This document shows positions 1 to 10,289 of a DNA stretch of 64,000 bases, one piece after another; the first letter of the stretch is position 1; every line of letters starts with the position of its first letter. Made by a program: the position numbers and the translations under genes. A model generated the notes under the pieces. The model was not told the origin of the DNA and made no database searches. It saw only the letters and a program-made list of their open reading frames with translations. Source of the DNA: Pseudomonas furukawaii (GTDB lineage: Bacteria; Pseudomonadota; Gammaproteobacteria; Pseudomonadales; Pseudomonadaceae); NCBI RefSeq assembly GCF_002355475.1, contig NZ_AP014862.1, positions 1,116,001 to 1,180,000 on the forward strand, in the 5' to 3' direction.

Positions 1-833
1 TCCGGCGGGATCTCCGGGGACAGGCCGTAGTCCTTGTTGCGGATGTGCTCGTAGAAGGCGCGGGGACGGTCCTCGTCGATCAGCCCCGACAGTTCGTCCA
101 GGGTGATGGGCTCGCCCAGCTTGGCCTGGGTGCTGGCGTAGTCCACCAGGGTCTTGGTCTTCTCCCGAGCCTGGTCTTCGGCCAGGTCCTCGGCTTCCAC
201 GAAGTCGCTGAAGGCCTTGAGCAGGGTACGGGTTTCGCTGGGGGGGTCGACGCCTTCCTGGCAGCCGATGAAGTCACGGAAGTAATCCGAGACCTTCTTG
301 CCGTTCTTGCCCTTGATGAAGGAGATGTACTGCTTCGACTGCTGGTTGTTCTTCCATTCCGACAGGTTGATCCGTGCCGCCAGGTGCAACTGGCCCAGGT
401 CCAGGTGCTTGGCCGGCGCCACCTCCAGGCTGTCGGTCACGGCGACACCCTCGCTGTGGTGCAGCAGGGCGATCGCCAGGTAGTCGGTCATGCCCTGCTG
501 GTAGTGGGCGAAGAGCACGTGGCCGCCGGTGGAGAGGTTGGACTCCTCCATCAGCTTCTGCAGGTGCTCCACCGCCTGGCGACTGAAAGCGGTGAAGTCG
601 CGGGCACCGTCCTGGTACTCCTTCAGCCAGCCGCTGAAGGGGTAGGCGCCGGACTCCTCGTGGAAGAAGCCCCAGGCCTTGCCCTGCTTGGCGTTGTAGC
701 TCTCGTTGAGGTCGGCCAGGAGGTTCTCCATGGCCTGGGATTCGCCCAGTTCGCTGTCCCGGGCGTGGAGCACGGCGGCGCTGCCGTCGGGCTTCTTGTC
801 GATGAAGTGAACGATGCAGTGGCGGATGGGCAT
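1..833 (-). CDS. yejK: Nucleoid-associated protein YejK/NdpA (3' end cut by the window edge)
   Basis: The first 277 residues of a 37-kDa-type nucleoid-associated protein, starting at the ATG at 833 with [12 protein letters not shown] and running off the left edge. Family members are about 335 aa, so roughly 60 C-terminal residues are missing. The recognisable family pattern includes an early '[19 protein letters not shown]' stretch, '[11 protein letters not shown]', 'GGHVLFAHY' and 'LSEWKNN...[17 protein letters not shown]', which lines up with E. coli YejK block by block. The family binds the nucleoid; its exact role is not settled. It lies 61 bp downstream of, and in the same direction as, the TAXI gene, with a GC-rich hairpin between them. 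Confidence 0.9.
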   Translation of the reverse strand, partial: MPIRHCIVHFIDKKPDGSAAVLHARDSELGESQAMENLLADLNESYNAKQGKAWGFFHEESGAYPFSGWLKEYQDGARDFTAFSRQAVEHLQKLMEESNLSTGGHVLFAHYQQGMTDYLAIALLHHSEGVAVTDSLEVAPAKHLDLGQLHLAARINLSEWKNNQQSKQYISFIKGKNGKKVSDYFRDFIGCQEGVDPPSETRTLLKAFSDFVEAEDLAEDQAREKTKTLVDYASTQAKLGEPITLDELSGLIDEDRPRAFYEHIRNKDYGLSPEIPP

Positions 834-856
834 GGCTCTTGGCTCTCCGGGGACCT

Positions 857-876
857 CCGGCGCGCTGGCGCGCCGG
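857..876. other. GC-rich inverted repeat between the TAXI gene and yejK
   Basis: A perfect 8-bp inverted repeat (CCGGCGCG / CGCGCCGG) with a 4-nt loop lies in the 61-bp gap. No T-run follows on the minus strand, so it is a weak candidate terminator or mRNA-end stabiliser rather than a convincing intrinsic terminator. Confidence 0.35.
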
Positions 877-894
877 CATCAAAAGTCCGCCAGT

Positions 895-2229
895 TTACCC
901 GAGCCGCTCGCCGGCTGCCTGCCGCCGCTGCAACGCCTGCAAGCGCTCGATCACGTAGCGAAGGTGCACGTGCAGGTCGTAGAGCTCGTTGGAGTAGGAG
1001 AGTGGCACCTCGACCCGGACGAGGCGTTGTTCCAGTTGTTCGAGGTTGTCGATCTCGGCCGCCAGCTGGTCCGGCGGCGTGTCGCCGTCCAGCTTGCGCT
1101 CGATCTCCCGCAGGTGCTTGTACCAGCGGTAGATGCGCGCGCGGATGCGCCAGCGGTAGATGGGGCCGACGGCCTTGGAGAGGGGGATCATGATCACGAT
1201 CAGCGGGATCAGCAGGATGATGTAGCGGTCCGCCAGGGAGGCGATGCGGAAGGGCACATAGCGTTGCAGGATGGGCAGTCCCTTCTCGTAGTAGTACTCC
1301 GCCTCCCTGAGCGGGGCGAGGGTCTGGGGCTTGGCCGCCGGGTAGGTGCCCGGCGGGTCCAGCAGGGTGCCGCCCTTCATCACCTCGCGGGCGGCCTCGA
1401 GGATCAGTGGGGTGAGCGAGGGGTGGAACTCGTCATTGGCCACCAGGGTAGCCACCGGGGCCAGGGTGAGGATGTCCTGTGCCGGGCTGTTGCTGGCGAG
1501 GTTGAGCACGCCCTCGCCGACCGCCAGCTTGGTCAGGTAGGGCAGGCGAGCGCGGTAGGCGGCGCTGCGCCGGAGGCTGACCAGGTCCAGCTCCGGGCTG
1601 GCCGCCAGGCGTTGCACCACGGCGCTCTCGGCCGGGCCGAGGAAGAAGCCGGCGTCCAGCTCGCCCGCCAGCAGGGCGCTGGCCGCGGGGCTGGCGCTGA
1701 TGGGTTGCCACTGCCCGGGGTAGCGTTCGGGGCTGATCTGGTTGGCGGCCAGCAGGGCTTCGCTCACCGAGCGGGTGCCGCTGTCGGGGGCGCCGATGGC
1801 GACCCTCAGGGGCAGCAGGTCGGCCATGCTGTCGATGACGATCCCCTTGCGCTTGAACAGCCAGAGGGGCTCCTGGTACATCACCCCGAGGCCATGCAGC
1901 GCGTCCCGCTTGTGCGCCTCCAGGGTGAGCTCCTGGCCGCTCTGCACCAGGGCGATCTCCACGTCACCCCGTTCCAGCTTGGCCAGGTTGTCCAGGGAGC
2001 CCTTGCTTCGCACCAGTTCGAGCTCGAAACCCTGCCTGGCCAGTTCCTCCTTCAGCTTCAGGCCGAAGGCGTGGTAGCCGCCAGTGGGGCCGCCGGTGGC
2101 CAGGCGCGCGTGCATGGGCGGCGGCGGCGCCACGAAGTAGAACAGGGCGCCCACCAGGACCGCCAGCACCGGAATCAGCCAGAGGTTGGCCAGTAGCATG
2201 ATCTTGAAGTCGCGAAGGAGGCGTTGCAT
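895..2229 (-). CDS. Membrane-tethered TAXI-family (TRAP-type) solute-binding protein
   Basis: A 444-aa protein starting at the ATG at 2229 (MQRLLRDFKIMLL). The reading frame stays open far upstream, but that part is antisense to sbcD and is not coding. An N-terminal membrane segment (about residues 13-34) is followed by a TAXI periplasmic-binding domain: 'RLATGGPTGGYHAFG' near 43-57, 'VRSKGSLDNLAKLERGDVEIALVQSG' and 'VAIGAPDSGTRSVSEALL'. A second membrane segment (about 333-355) and a charged, coiled-coil-like cytoplasmic tail follow. TAXI proteins normally deliver ligand to a TRAP permease. None is encoded nearby, and tethering at both ends is unlike a free binding protein, so a sensory or scaffold role is possible. 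It diverges from sbcD across 108 bp. Confidence 0.85.
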   Translation of the reverse strand: MQRLLRDFKIMLLANLWLIPVLAVLVGALFYFVAPPPPMHARLATGGPTGGYHAFGLKLKEELARQGFELELVRSKGSLDNLAKLERGDVEIALVQSGQELTLEAHKRDALHGLGVMYQEPLWLFKRKGIVIDSMADLLPLRVAIGAPDSGTRSVSEALLAANQISPERYPGQWQPISASPAASALLAGELDAGFFLGPAESAVVQRLAASPELDLVSLRRSAAYRARLPYLTKLAVGEGVLNLASNSPAQDILTLAPVATLVANDEFHPSLTPLILEAAREVMKGGTLLDPPGTYPAAKPQTLAPLREAEYYYEKGLPILQRYVPFRIASLADRYIILLIPLIVIMIPLSKAVGPIYRWRIRARIYRWYKHLREIERKLDGDTPPDQLAAEIDNLEQLEQRLVRVEVPLSYSNELYDLHVHLRYVIERLQALQRRQAAGERLG

Positions 2230-2337
2230 GTCGGTCCCTGTCTGCAGCGGATGAACACAGGATAGCGGCTCGACGGTTGCCAGGCCGCGAAGGAAATGAC
2301 AGGGTTGCGCGCATTTCCGTTCCCCAGGGTGATCCCG

Positions 2338-3558
2338 ATGCGCATCCTTCACACCTCCGACTGGCACCTGGGCCAGCACTTCATGGGCAAGACCCGGCAA
2401 GCCGAGCACCAGGCGTTCTGCCACTGGCTGATCGAGCAGGTGGAGGCGCGCCAGGTGGATGCGGTGCTCATCGCGGGGGACATCTTCGACACCGGGGCGC
2501 CACCCAGCTACGCCCGGGAACAGTACAACCAGTTCATCGTGGATCTGCGCGCCACTGGCGCCGAGCTGGTGGTGCTGGGGGGCAATCACGATTCCGTGGC
2601 CATGCTGGGGGAAAGCCGCAGCCTGCTGGCGCAGCTGCAGACCCGGGTGGTCCCGGCCGTGGGCCTGGACCCGGCGGAGCAGGTGCTGGTGCTCCGGCAC
2701 CGCTCCGGGGTGCCCGGGGCGATACTCTGCGCCATTCCCTTCATCCGCCCGCGCGATGTGCTGCAGAGCCAGGCCGGGCAGAGCGCCGCCGACAAGCAGC
2801 TGTCGCTGCAGCAGGCCATCCAGGCGCACTACCAGCACCTGTTCGACCTCGCCCGTGAGCGGCGGAGCGAACTGGGCGGTGGCCTGCCCATCGTCGCCAC
2901 CGGCCACCTCACCACCGTGGGCGCCAGCGCCAGCGAATCCGTGCGCGAGATCTACGTCGGCGCCCTGGAGGCCTTCCCCACCAACGCTTTCCCGGCGGCC
3001 GACTACATCGCCCTGGGACATATCCACAGGCCGCAGAAGGTCGGCGGACTGGAGCACGTCCGTTACAGCGGTTCGCCGATTCCTCTGGCGTTCGACGAGG
3101 CATCCCAGCAGAAGGAAGTCCTGCTGGTGGAGCTGGACAGCATCGGCCTGCACAAGGTCGAGGCATTGCCGGTGCCGCGTTTCCAGCCCCTGCACTCGCT
3201 GCGCGGCAGCCTCGCCGAGTTGCCTGCATTGCTGGCCGCAGTCGCGTCCGAGGGGACGCCGGAGCGACCGGTCTGGGTCGAGGTACAGGTCAGTACCGAT
3301 GATTACCTCAATGACCTCCAGGCGCGCCTGGCCGCGCTCTGCGAGGGACTGCCGGTGGAGGTGCTGCGCATTCGCCGCGAACGGGGCAATGTCCTGCCCG
3401 GCCTGCAACGCGAGGCGCGCGAAACCCTCGATGAGCTGAACCCGGAGGAGGTGTTCGACAAACGTCTGGAGAGCGAGGAACTGGATGCCGCCTTGCGTGG
3501 CGAGCTGCAGGGACTGCACCGCCGGGTGCTGGCCGACCTGCGGGAGGGTGACGCATGA
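2338..3558 (+). CDS. sbcD: Exonuclease SbcCD subunit D (nuclease)
   Basis: 406 aa. The start is the ATG at 2338, giving the canonical [13 protein letters not shown]-terminus. This is the Mre11-type metallophosphoesterase subunit of SbcCD, which cuts hairpins and processes DNA ends in the cytoplasm. Metal-ligand motifs are all present: D8-x-H10, G47-D48, G82-N83-H84-D85, G189-H190 and G227-H228-I-H230. The C-terminal third is the capping/SbcC-interaction region (SbcD_C type). Length fits the family. Its stop overlaps the start of sbcC by 4 bp (ATGA), so the two are almost certainly translationally coupled. Confidence 0.97.
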   Translation: MRILHTSDWHLGQHFMGKTRQAEHQAFCHWLIEQVEARQVDAVLIAGDIFDTGAPPSYAREQYNQFIVDLRATGAELVVLGGNHDSVAMLGESRSLLAQLQTRVVPAVGLDPAEQVLVLRHRSGVPGAILCAIPFIRPRDVLQSQAGQSAADKQLSLQQAIQAHYQHLFDLARERRSELGGGLPIVATGHLTTVGASASESVREIYVGALEAFPTNAFPAADYIALGHIHRPQKVGGLEHVRYSGSPIPLAFDEASQQKEVLLVELDSIGLHKVEALPVPRFQPLHSLRGSLAELPALLAAVASEGTPERPVWVEVQVSTDDYLNDLQARLAALCEGLPVEVLRIRRERGNVLPGLQREARETLDELNPEEVFDKRLESEELDAALRGELQGLHRRVLADLREGDA

Positions 3559-6500
3559 AGATCCTCAGCCTGCGCCTGAAGAACCTCAACTCCCTGAAGG
3601 GTGAATGGAAGATCGACTTCACCGGCGAGCCCTTCGCGGGCAATGGCCTGTTCGCCATCACCGGCCCCACCGGCGCCGGCAAGACCACCCTGCTGGACGC
3701 CATCTGCCTGGCCCTGTATCACCGTACGCCGCGCATGGGCACGGTCTCTGCCAGCCTCAACGAGCTGATGACGCGCCATACGGCCGACTGCCTGGCGGAG
3801 GTGGAGTTCGAGGTGAAGGGCGTGGGCTATCGCGCCTTCTGGAGCCAGCGTCGCGCCCGTGACCGGGTGGATGGGGGCCTGCAGGCTCCCAGGGTGGAGC
3901 TGGCGCGCATCGCCGACGGGGAAATCCTCAGCGACAAGGTGGCGGACAAGCTCCGGCTCACCGAACGCCTGACCGGGCTCGATTTCGACCGTTTCACCAA
4001 GTCCATGCTGTTGGCCCAGGGCGGGTTCGCCGCGTTCCTGGAGGCCAATGCCAACCAGCGTGCGGAGCTGCTGGAAGAACTCACCGGCACCGACATCTAC
4101 GGACTGATCTCCCAACGCGTCTTCGAGCGCACCCGGGAGGTGAAGGCCGGCCTCGACCAGCTTCGCGCCCGCGCCGAAGGGGTGGAGCTGCTGGGCGATG
4201 ACGCGCGCCTCGCCCTGGAGGCGGAGGCGGAGGGGCTGGCTTCGGACGAGCGACAGTTGCAGGCGCTCCAGGCCGATCTGCAACGACAGCGCCAGTGGCG
4301 CGATGAACTGGACAAGGCGCTTGCCCGCCAACAGTCCGCCGAACGACAGGCCCTGGCGGCTCGCGAAGCCTTGCAGCAGGCCCAGCCCCAACTGGCACGT
4401 CTGGCGGCCAGTGAGCCCGCCAGCCGCCTGCAGCCCCTGCACCGCGACTGGCAGCGCAGTGTGCTGCAACTGGAGCAGGGCGAGGGCGAGCTGCGGGTCA
4501 CCCGGCAGGAGCTTAAAGACCTGGCCGAGCGCATCCTCGGCCAGCTGTGGCGGGGCGCCCAACTGAGCGAGCAATGGGTCGCTGTCCGGCAGCGCGCCGT
4601 GGAAAGCCTCCTGAATGAGCGTGAGGGCCTTGAGCGGCGCCTGGCCGAGCATCCGCAGCGGGCCCGGCTGGGCGAGCATCTGGGGGGCTGGCGGGCGGAG
4701 CTCGGCGCCCTGGCTCGGCGCCAGGCGGAGATCGGCGAACTGCAGCGCGAGCAGGCTGCGCTCAGCGGGCAAGCGACGGCGCTGGAGCAGCGGTTGTCGT
4801 CCGCTCGAAGCGCCGTCGAGTCCGCCCATGCCGAGCAGGTGCAGGCGCAGCTGGGCGAGCGGGAGGCACAGGTCCGGCTGGACGAGTTGCTGGCCGGCCA
4901 GGATGACGTCGCCCTGCGGGAGCAGTGGCAGCGGCTTCTGGAGCGCGGCGCTCAGCTCGAGCGGCTGGAACAGTTGTCCCAGCAGCGCCGGCAACTGGCC
5001 GAGCGCCAGGATCGGACCCGGGCCCAGTTGCTGCCCCTGGAGGAGGAGCGCCGTGGTCTGGGGGAGCAACGGGATGCCCTGCGGCGCCGTTTCAGCGAGC
5101 TGAAGCAGCAGATCGCCGACAAGGAGAAGCTGCTCGAGCAGGAGCGTCGCATCCAGCAACTGGAGGCCTATCGTGCCGCCCTCCAGCCTGGCGATGCCTG
5201 CCCGCTGTGCGGTTCCCACGAGCATCCGGCGATCGCCGAATACCAAGCGCTCGACCTGTCCGACACCCAGCGGGCCCTGGAGGCCTCCAAGCAGGCCCAG
5301 GACGAGGTGCGCCAGCAGGGGGAAATCCTCAGCAACCGGCTTTCCGCCCTGGAGGCCCAGGCCCAGCAGCTGGGCGAGGCGTTGCAGGGCTTCGAGACGG
5401 AGCAGCGTGAAGTCGTCGAGCACTGGCGCCAACTGTGCCAGGCGCTGGCGCTGCAGCTTCCCGACCTGGCCGCCTTGCATGCCGAGCGCGAGGCGCACGC
5501 TGCGCGGGTCCAGGCCTTGCAGGAGCGCCTCGGGCACCTGGACCGGATGAAGGCCGAACTGGCGTCTGTCCGCGAGGGGCGGCAACGGGCCGAGCAACAC
5601 CGGCAGGCCTGCGACAGCGCATTCGCGCTGCTGGAGAAGGAGCTGGCCGGACTGCACCAGCGCGAGCAGGCGACTGTCCAGCGACTGGAGCAGTCGCATG
5701 GCGCGCAGAGCGAGGCACGTGCGAGTCTCATTGCGGGGCTGGCATCGCTGGGCTACGAACTTCCCGAGTCCGGGGAGGCCTGGCTCGCCGAGCGCGAGGC
5801 GGAATGGCGGCAATGGCAGCAGGACCAGGCCAGCCGCCAGGAGCTGGAGGAACGACTACGGGACCAGCAGCTTGCCCTGGCCCGCGCCCGGGAACAGGCG
5901 AGCGTCTGGCTTGGGCGCTGGCAGGCCTCCGGCGAGCCCGACCGGGCGCCTCTGGCGCCGGCACCGGACCCCGAGGCCGCATTGGCGACCGAGCAGGCGG
6001 AGCTGGACCTGGCGCAGCAGCGTCTCAATCACTTGAAGGGGAGCGAGCACAGCCAGGATCAACGGCTGCAGGCGCTCCGCCTCCAGCAATTGCAGCACCT
6101 CGACGCCTGGCGACAGGCCCTCGCGGCCAGTCCGTTCAACGACGAGCCGGCCTTTCTCGCCGCGTTGCTCGACGAGGTCGAGCGCGCGGGCCTGCAGGAC
6201 CTGCAACAGCGGCTGGAACGGGAGCGGGGGGATGCCGAGGCCCTGCTGGCGGACGCCCGGGCGCACGCCGGACGCTTGCAGGCCGAGCCGGCCAGTGCGC
6301 TGGCTCCCGAGCAGCTGGACGCCGAGTGGCAGGCCCTCGGCGAGCGCCTGCGGGGGCTCAGCCAGCGCCAGGGCGAGATTCGCGCCCAGCTGTCGGGTGA
6401 TGCCCTGCGACGGCAGAACCTTCAGGCCCTGTTCGCCGAGATCGGTCGCCAGGAAGCCGACTACGACCTCTGGCAGCGCCTGAACAGCCTGGTGGGCTCC

Positions 6501-6986
6501 GCCGATGGGGCCAAGTACCGCAAGTTCGCCCAGGGCCTGACGCTGGATCACCTGGTGCACCTGGCCAATCGTCAGTTGCAGCGGCTGCACGGTCGCTATC
6601 AGCTGGCGCGGCGCCAGGGGGGCGAGCTGGAGCTCGAAGTGGTGGATACCTGGCAGGCGGACACGGCCCGGGACTGCAAGACCCTGTCGGGTGGGGAGAG
6701 TTTCCTCGTCAGCCTGGCGCTGGCGCTGGCCCTGTCGGACCTGGTGAGTCACAAGACCAGCATCGATTCGCTGTTCCTCGATGAGGGCTTCGGTACCCTG
6801 GACGGCGAAACCCTGGAGGTCGCCCTGGATGCCCTGGACGCGCTCAACGCCAGCGGCAAGATGATCGGGGTGATCAGCCACGTCGAAGCGCTCAAGGAGC
6901 GTATTCCGGTGCAGCTCAGGGTGCACAAGGGCGTGGGCATGGGCTACAGCCGGCTGGACCCGCGCTTCAGTGTCACCGCTCCCTGA
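3555..6986 (+). CDS. sbcC: Exonuclease SbcCD subunit C (SMC-like ATPase)
   Basis: 1143 aa, the Rad50-like ATPase partner of SbcD. The Walker A motif GPTGAGKT is at residues 37-44. A very long Q/E/R/A/L-rich antiparallel coiled coil follows, split by the zinc-hook CPLC at 549-552. The C-terminal half-ATPase has the LSGGES signature at 1044-1049 and Walker B '[12 protein letters not shown]' with D1076-E1077. ATP-driven head closure opens DNA to the SbcD nuclease. The start ATG at 3555 overlaps the sbcD stop. The gene ends convergently 14 bp from rlmF. The coiled-coil codon bias produces several long but meaningless reading frames on the opposite strand. Confidence 0.97.
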   Translation: MKILSLRLKNLNSLKGEWKIDFTGEPFAGNGLFAITGPTGAGKTTLLDAICLALYHRTPRMGTVSASLNELMTRHTADCLAEVEFEVKGVGYRAFWSQRRARDRVDGGLQAPRVELARIADGEILSDKVADKLRLTERLTGLDFDRFTKSMLLAQGGFAAFLEANANQRAELLEELTGTDIYGLISQRVFERTREVKAGLDQLRARAEGVELLGDDARLALEAEAEGLASDERQLQALQADLQRQRQWRDELDKALARQQSAERQALAAREALQQAQPQLARLAASEPASRLQPLHRDWQRSVLQLEQGEGELRVTRQELKDLAERILGQLWRGAQLSEQWVAVRQRAVESLLNEREGLERRLAEHPQRARLGEHLGGWRAELGALARRQAEIGELQREQAALSGQATALEQRLSSARSAVESAHAEQVQAQLGEREAQVRLDELLAGQDDVALREQWQRLLERGAQLERLEQLSQQRRQLAERQDRTRAQLLPLEEERRGLGEQRDALRRRFSELKQQIADKEKLLEQERRIQQLEAYRAALQPGDACPLCGSHEHPAIAEYQALDLSDTQRALEASKQAQDEVRQQGEILSNRLSALEAQAQQLGEALQGFETEQREVVEHWRQLCQALALQLPDLAALHAEREAHAARVQALQERLGHLDRMKAELASVREGRQRAEQHRQACDSAFALLEKELAGLHQREQATVQRLEQSHGAQSEARASLIAGLASLGYELPESGEAWLAEREAEWRQWQQDQASRQELEERLRDQQLALARAREQASVWLGRWQASGEPDRAPLAPAPDPEAALATEQAELDLAQQRLNHLKGSEHSQDQRLQALRLQQLQHLDAWRQALAASPFNDEPAFLAALLDEVERAGLQDLQQRLERERGDAEALLADARAHAGRLQAEPASALAPEQLDAEWQALGERLRGLSQRQGEIRAQLSGDALRRQNLQALFAEIGRQEADYDLWQRLNSLVGSADGAKYRKFAQGLTLDHLVHLANRQLQRLHGRYQLARRQGGELELEVVDTWQADTARDCKTLSGGESFLVSLALALALSDLVSHKTSIDSLFLDEGFGTLDGETLEVALDALDALNASGKMIGVISHVEALKERIPVQLRVHKGVGMGYSRLDPRFSVTAP

Positions 6987-6993
6987 GGGAGCG
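6977..6993. terminator. Short hairpin between convergent sbcC and rlmF
   Basis: CGCTCCC-TGA-GGGAGCG forms a 7-bp stem whose loop is the sbcC stop codon. It sits between two convergent genes only 14 bp apart. There is no T-run on either side, so a terminator role is plausible only by position. Confidence 0.35.
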
Positions 6994-7000
6994 GGCGACC

Positions 7001-7996
7001 TCAGGCCTGCCAGCGCGCCCGCCGCCATGCCTCGCGCTGGTCGGCATCGAGGAAGGTCCAGGCGACGAAGCGGCTCTGCTTCTGGCCCTGGGCCATTTCC
7101 ACCGTGCGTATCTCGACGGCATCGCTGCGCCGCAGTCGTGCCTCCATGCCCGGCACATTGCCGCCTTTCGATACCAGGCTGCTGAACCAGAGCACCTGGT
7201 CCCGGAACTGGCGGCTCTCGTCCACCATTCGCTGGAGGAAGGCGGATTCGCCACCCTCGCACCAGAGCTCCGCGCCCTGGCCACCGAAGTTGAGCACCGG
7301 CAGCTTGCGTTCAGGGGCCTGCTTGCCGAGGTTCTTCCACTTGCGCCGGCTGCCGCGCGTGGCTTCGTCCAGGGAGCTGTGGAAGGGCGGATTGCAGAGG
7401 GTGAGGTCGAAGCGCTCGCCCGGCGCGATGAGCCCCTTGAAGATCTGCTTGGGGGCCGCCTGCCGGCGCAGGTCGATGGCGCTTGTCAGCTGGTTGGACC
7501 CTACGATGGCGAGGGCCGAATCCAGGGCGGTCGGGTCGATGTCCGCGCCGGTGAAGTGCCAGCCGTACTCCTGGTGGCCGATGAGGGGATAGATGCAGTT
7601 GGCGCCCACGCCGATGTCCAGGGCCTGGAGGCCCTTGCCCCGGGGAATGACGCCGCCGTTGTCCGCCGCCAGCAGGTCCGCCAGGCCGTGAAGGTAGTCG
7701 GCCCGCCCGGGAATCGGCGGGCACAGGTAACCCGGCGGGATGTCCCAGTGGCGAATGCCGTAGAACTGTCGCAGCAGCGCACGGTTGAACACCTTCACCG
7801 CTTCGGGGTCGGCGAAGTCGATGCTTTCCTTGCCGTAGGGGTTGGTGATGACGAAGCGCGCCAGTTCCGGGCTGCCCTGGATCAGTTGGGGGAAGTCGTA
7901 GCGTCCCTGGTGGCGGTTGCGCGGGTGCAGTTGCCCCTTGGTGGGGGCGGCGGGTTTCGCGGGGGCGGGGCGTGAACGCTTGGGCGGTTGCGGCAT
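7001..7996 (-). CDS. rlmF: 23S rRNA (adenine(1618)-N(6))-methyltransferase
   Basis: 331 aa, ATG at 7996. RlmF uses S-adenosylmethionine to methylate N6 of A1618 of 23S rRNA. The basic, proline-rich N-terminus (residues 1-30) precedes the family pattern '[17 protein letters not shown]'. The SAM-binding motif DIGVGAN is at 127-133, the acidic '[10 protein letters not shown]' follows at 150-159, and the amino-methyltransferase motif N202-P-P-F205 is at the active site. It is a single gene, convergent with sbcC and codirectional with the SLC13 gene upstream, 67 bp apart. Confidence 0.95.
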   Translation of the reverse strand: MPQPPKRSRPAPAKPAAPTKGQLHPRNRHQGRYDFPQLIQGSPELARFVITNPYGKESIDFADPEAVKVFNRALLRQFYGIRHWDIPPGYLCPPIPGRADYLHGLADLLAADNGGVIPRGKGLQALDIGVGANCIYPLIGHQEYGWHFTGADIDPTALDSALAIVGSNQLTSAIDLRRQAAPKQIFKGLIAPGERFDLTLCNPPFHSSLDEATRGSRRKWKNLGKQAPERKLPVLNFGGQGAELWCEGGESAFLQRMVDESRQFRDQVLWFSSLVSKGGNVPGMEARLRRSDAVEIRTVEMAQGQKQSRFVAWTFLDADQREAWRRARWQA

Positions 7997-8063
7997 GGCG
8001 GCGATGTCGAGGGGAAACGCGGCATTTTCCCACAGCGGGGGTGCCCGTGGGGACCCGCGTCCA

Positions 8064-9893
8064 TCAGAGCGGGAATACCAGGGGCACCATGAAGACGCTG
8101 ACGATCATCACCAGCACCGTGAAGGGCACGCCGACCCTCACGAAGTCGCCGAAGCGGTACTGCCCCGGTCCCACCACCAGGGTGTTCACCGGGGAGGAAA
8201 TGGGCGTCATGAAGGCCGCCGAGGCCGCCAGTGCGACGATCATGGCGAAGGGGTAGGGCGACAGGCCCAGTTGCTGGGCGGTGCCTATGGCCACCGGCGC
8301 CATCAGCACGGCGGTGGCGGTGTTGGAGATGAACAGGCCGATCAGGGAGGTCGCGGCGAAGAGGCAGGCCAGCATGGCGTAAGGGCCGGCGTTGCCCAGC
8401 AGGGCCACCAGTCCCTTCACCGCCAGGTCGATTCCGCCGGTCTGCTGCAGCGCCTGGGCGAAGGGCAGCATGCCGACGATCAGCACCAGCGTGGGCCAGT
8501 GGATGGCGCGATAGGCGCTGTCCAGGTCGATGCAGCGGAAGGCGCCCATCAGCAGGCAGCCGATCAGTGCCGCCATCACGTTGGGCACCAGCCCGCTGAC
8601 CATCAGGACGATCATCACCGCCAGGCTGAGCAGCGCGTAGGGCGCCTTGCGGGCGGTGGGCGCCACTTCGTCCACCTCGGCGGGCAGGCTCAGGACCAGG
8701 AAGTCCCGGCTCTTGCCCTGGAGCTGGTGGATCGCCCGCCAGTCACCCGCCACCAGCAGGGTGTCCGAGGTCTTGAGCTTCTCGTCCACCAGCAGTCCGT
8801 CCAGCGCGCGGCCCTGGCGGCGCAGGCCGACCACGTTGAGCTTGTGCCGGGTGCGGAAGCCCAACGCCTGGATGGTCTTGCCGGGGAGGCTGGATTCGGG
8901 CGGGAAGGCGACTTCGGCCAGACCCAGCTGATGGGCATGCAGGCTGTAGTAGGAGGCCGTCAACGGCAGGGGTTCCAGGCCCAGCTCCTGGTAGGCGCCG
9001 AGCAGGCCGATGGCGGGGCTGGCCAGGTCCACCAGGAGGACGTCGCCGGGCTCCAGCAGGGTGTTGCCGGTGGCCATCAGCAGCAGGGTACGGAAGCGCT
9101 GCTGGCGCTCCACGGCGATGACGTTGATGCCGTACTGCTTGCGCAGCTCCAGTTCGTTCAGCGCCTGGCGTGCCAGGGGCGAGTCGGGGCGGACCCGCAG
9201 CCGGCGCTCGCGTTGGTTCAGGTCGTAGGCGGTGGCGAGGTCCGTCAGGGTCAGGCGCGGCGCCGCATCGGCCTGGTCTCGGCCCCTCGGGGTGAGCCAG
9301 CGGCGGGTCGCCAGCATGTACAGCACGCCCAGTGCCAGCACCGCCAGCCCTACCGGCGTCAGGCTGAAGAAGCCAAAGCCGTCGAGACCGGCGCGGCGCA
9401 GTTCGCTGTGGACCACCAGGTTGGGGGCGGTGGCCACCAGGGTGAGCATGCCGCTGATGAGGCCGGCGAAGGCCAGCGGCATCATCAGGCGCGCCGGGGG
9501 AATCTTGAGTCGCGCGGCGACGCCCAGGGCCACCGGGATGAAGATGGCCACCACGCCGGTGGAGCTCATCACCGAGCCCAGCCCGGCGGCGGCCAGCATC
9601 AGCAGCACCAGCAGGCGGGTCTCGCTGCTGCCGGCCCTGGCCACCAGCCAGTCCCCCAGGCGATAGGCGATGCCGGTCCGGACCAGGCCGTCGCCGATGA
9701 CGAAGAGCGCGGCGATCAACACCACGCTGGGGTCGCTGAAGCCGGCCAGGGTGTGCTGGATGTCCAGCACGCCGGTCAGCGGCAGGGCGACCATCACCAG
9801 CAGGGCGACCACGTCCATGCGCGGCCTGTTGAGGATGAAGAGGGTGACGGCAACCGCCAGCAGGCCGAGGACCATCAGCAGATCGAGGTTCAA
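8064..9893 (-). CDS. SLC13/DASS-family transporter with two TrkA_C (RCK-C) domains, YfbS-like
   Basis: 609 aa with block-by-block similarity to E. coli YfbS ('[21 protein letters not shown]', '[17 protein letters not shown]', '[17 protein letters not shown]', '[19 protein letters not shown]'). Two clusters of hydrophobic segments (about 1-190 and 395-609) flank two cytoplasmic RCK-C domains (about 215-380). This is the usual fold of DASS-type anion/carboxylate or sulfate carriers; the substrate cannot be read from sequence. The start is taken as TTG at 9893 because GGGAG sits 7 nt upstream and homologues begin MN(L/G)xL. The first ATG would be at 9875. Confidence 0.88.
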   Translation of the reverse strand: MNLDLLMVLGLLAVAVTLFILNRPRMDVVALLVMVALPLTGVLDIQHTLAGFSDPSVVLIAALFVIGDGLVRTGIAYRLGDWLVARAGSSETRLLVLLMLAAAGLGSVMSSTGVVAIFIPVALGVAARLKIPPARLMMPLAFAGLISGMLTLVATAPNLVVHSELRRAGLDGFGFFSLTPVGLAVLALGVLYMLATRRWLTPRGRDQADAAPRLTLTDLATAYDLNQRERRLRVRPDSPLARQALNELELRKQYGINVIAVERQQRFRTLLLMATGNTLLEPGDVLLVDLASPAIGLLGAYQELGLEPLPLTASYYSLHAHQLGLAEVAFPPESSLPGKTIQALGFRTRHKLNVVGLRRQGRALDGLLVDEKLKTSDTLLVAGDWRAIHQLQGKSRDFLVLSLPAEVDEVAPTARKAPYALLSLAVMIVLMVSGLVPNVMAALIGCLLMGAFRCIDLDSAYRAIHWPTLVLIVGMLPFAQALQQTGGIDLAVKGLVALLGNAGPYAMLACLFAATSLIGLFISNTATAVLMAPVAIGTAQQLGLSPYPFAMIVALAASAAFMTPISSPVNTLVVGPGQYRFGDFVRVGVPFTVLVMIVSVFMVPLVFPL

Positions 9894-9928
9894 ACGCAGC
9901 TCCCGGAGTGGACTGGCGGGGCAGGGTC

Positions 9929-10225
9929 TCAGGGATAGCCGAGGACCGCCTTGATCTGATGCAGGTTAGTGGCGATCCAGCGCTTGTCGATGGCGCCCCA
10001 GTCGCGGATTTCGTAGTGGCCGGCGTTGTTGCGTTCGCCCTCGGCCTGGGCGAAGTGGCATTCGATATCCAGTTCGCCCAGGGCGGAGAGGGTGTCCTGG
10101 GCGGTGCGCCGGGGCATGCCGGTGGCGTCCATGATCGCCGGGACGCTGGTGGCGGCGCCGCTGTCGATCAGCCAGGCGACGTAGAGGCGGCGATAGAAGC
10201 TGGTCTTGGTCTTGCTGGTTTCCAT
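9929..10225 (-). CDS. Small winged helix-turn-helix protein
   Basis: 98 aa from the ATG at 10225 (METSKTKTSFYRRLYVAWLID). An AGGGA ribosome-binding site lies 5 nt upstream, better than an upstream in-frame start. Residues 15-60 look like a winged HTH: 'RRLYVAWLIDSG', 'TSVPAIMDATGMPRRTAQDTLSALGELDI', then a beta-hairpin wing. No ligand-binding domain is present. It sits 64 bp downstream of valS and 35 bp upstream of the SLC13 gene, both codirectional, so it may be co-transcribed with either. The target is unknown. The protein type is common in Pseudomonas but functionally uncharacterised as far as I know. Confidence 0.75.
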   Translation of the reverse strand: METSKTKTSFYRRLYVAWLIDSGAATSVPAIMDATGMPRRTAQDTLSALGELDIECHFAQAEGERNNAGHYEIRDWGAIDKRWIATNLHQIKAVLGYP

Positions 10226-10289
10226 GGGCGTTCCCTGCGTTGTGCCAGGCGTGAAGTTCGAGGCCCGCATCAGCGGGCCTCGTCAGGGT

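Noticed and set aside
814-2196. Long plus-strand frame opposite the TAXI gene
   Set aside because: Composition (V, G, Q, H, L-rich with no domain pattern) is that of the antisense frame of a high-GC gene; the same applies to the long frames opposite sbcC, valS, pepA, secD, hscA, der and guaA.
2230-3519. Upstream in-frame extension of the TAXI gene on the minus strand
   Set aside because: It is antisense to the complete sbcD gene, has no signal-peptide logic, and the true start at 2229 gives a normal membrane-anchored N-terminus.
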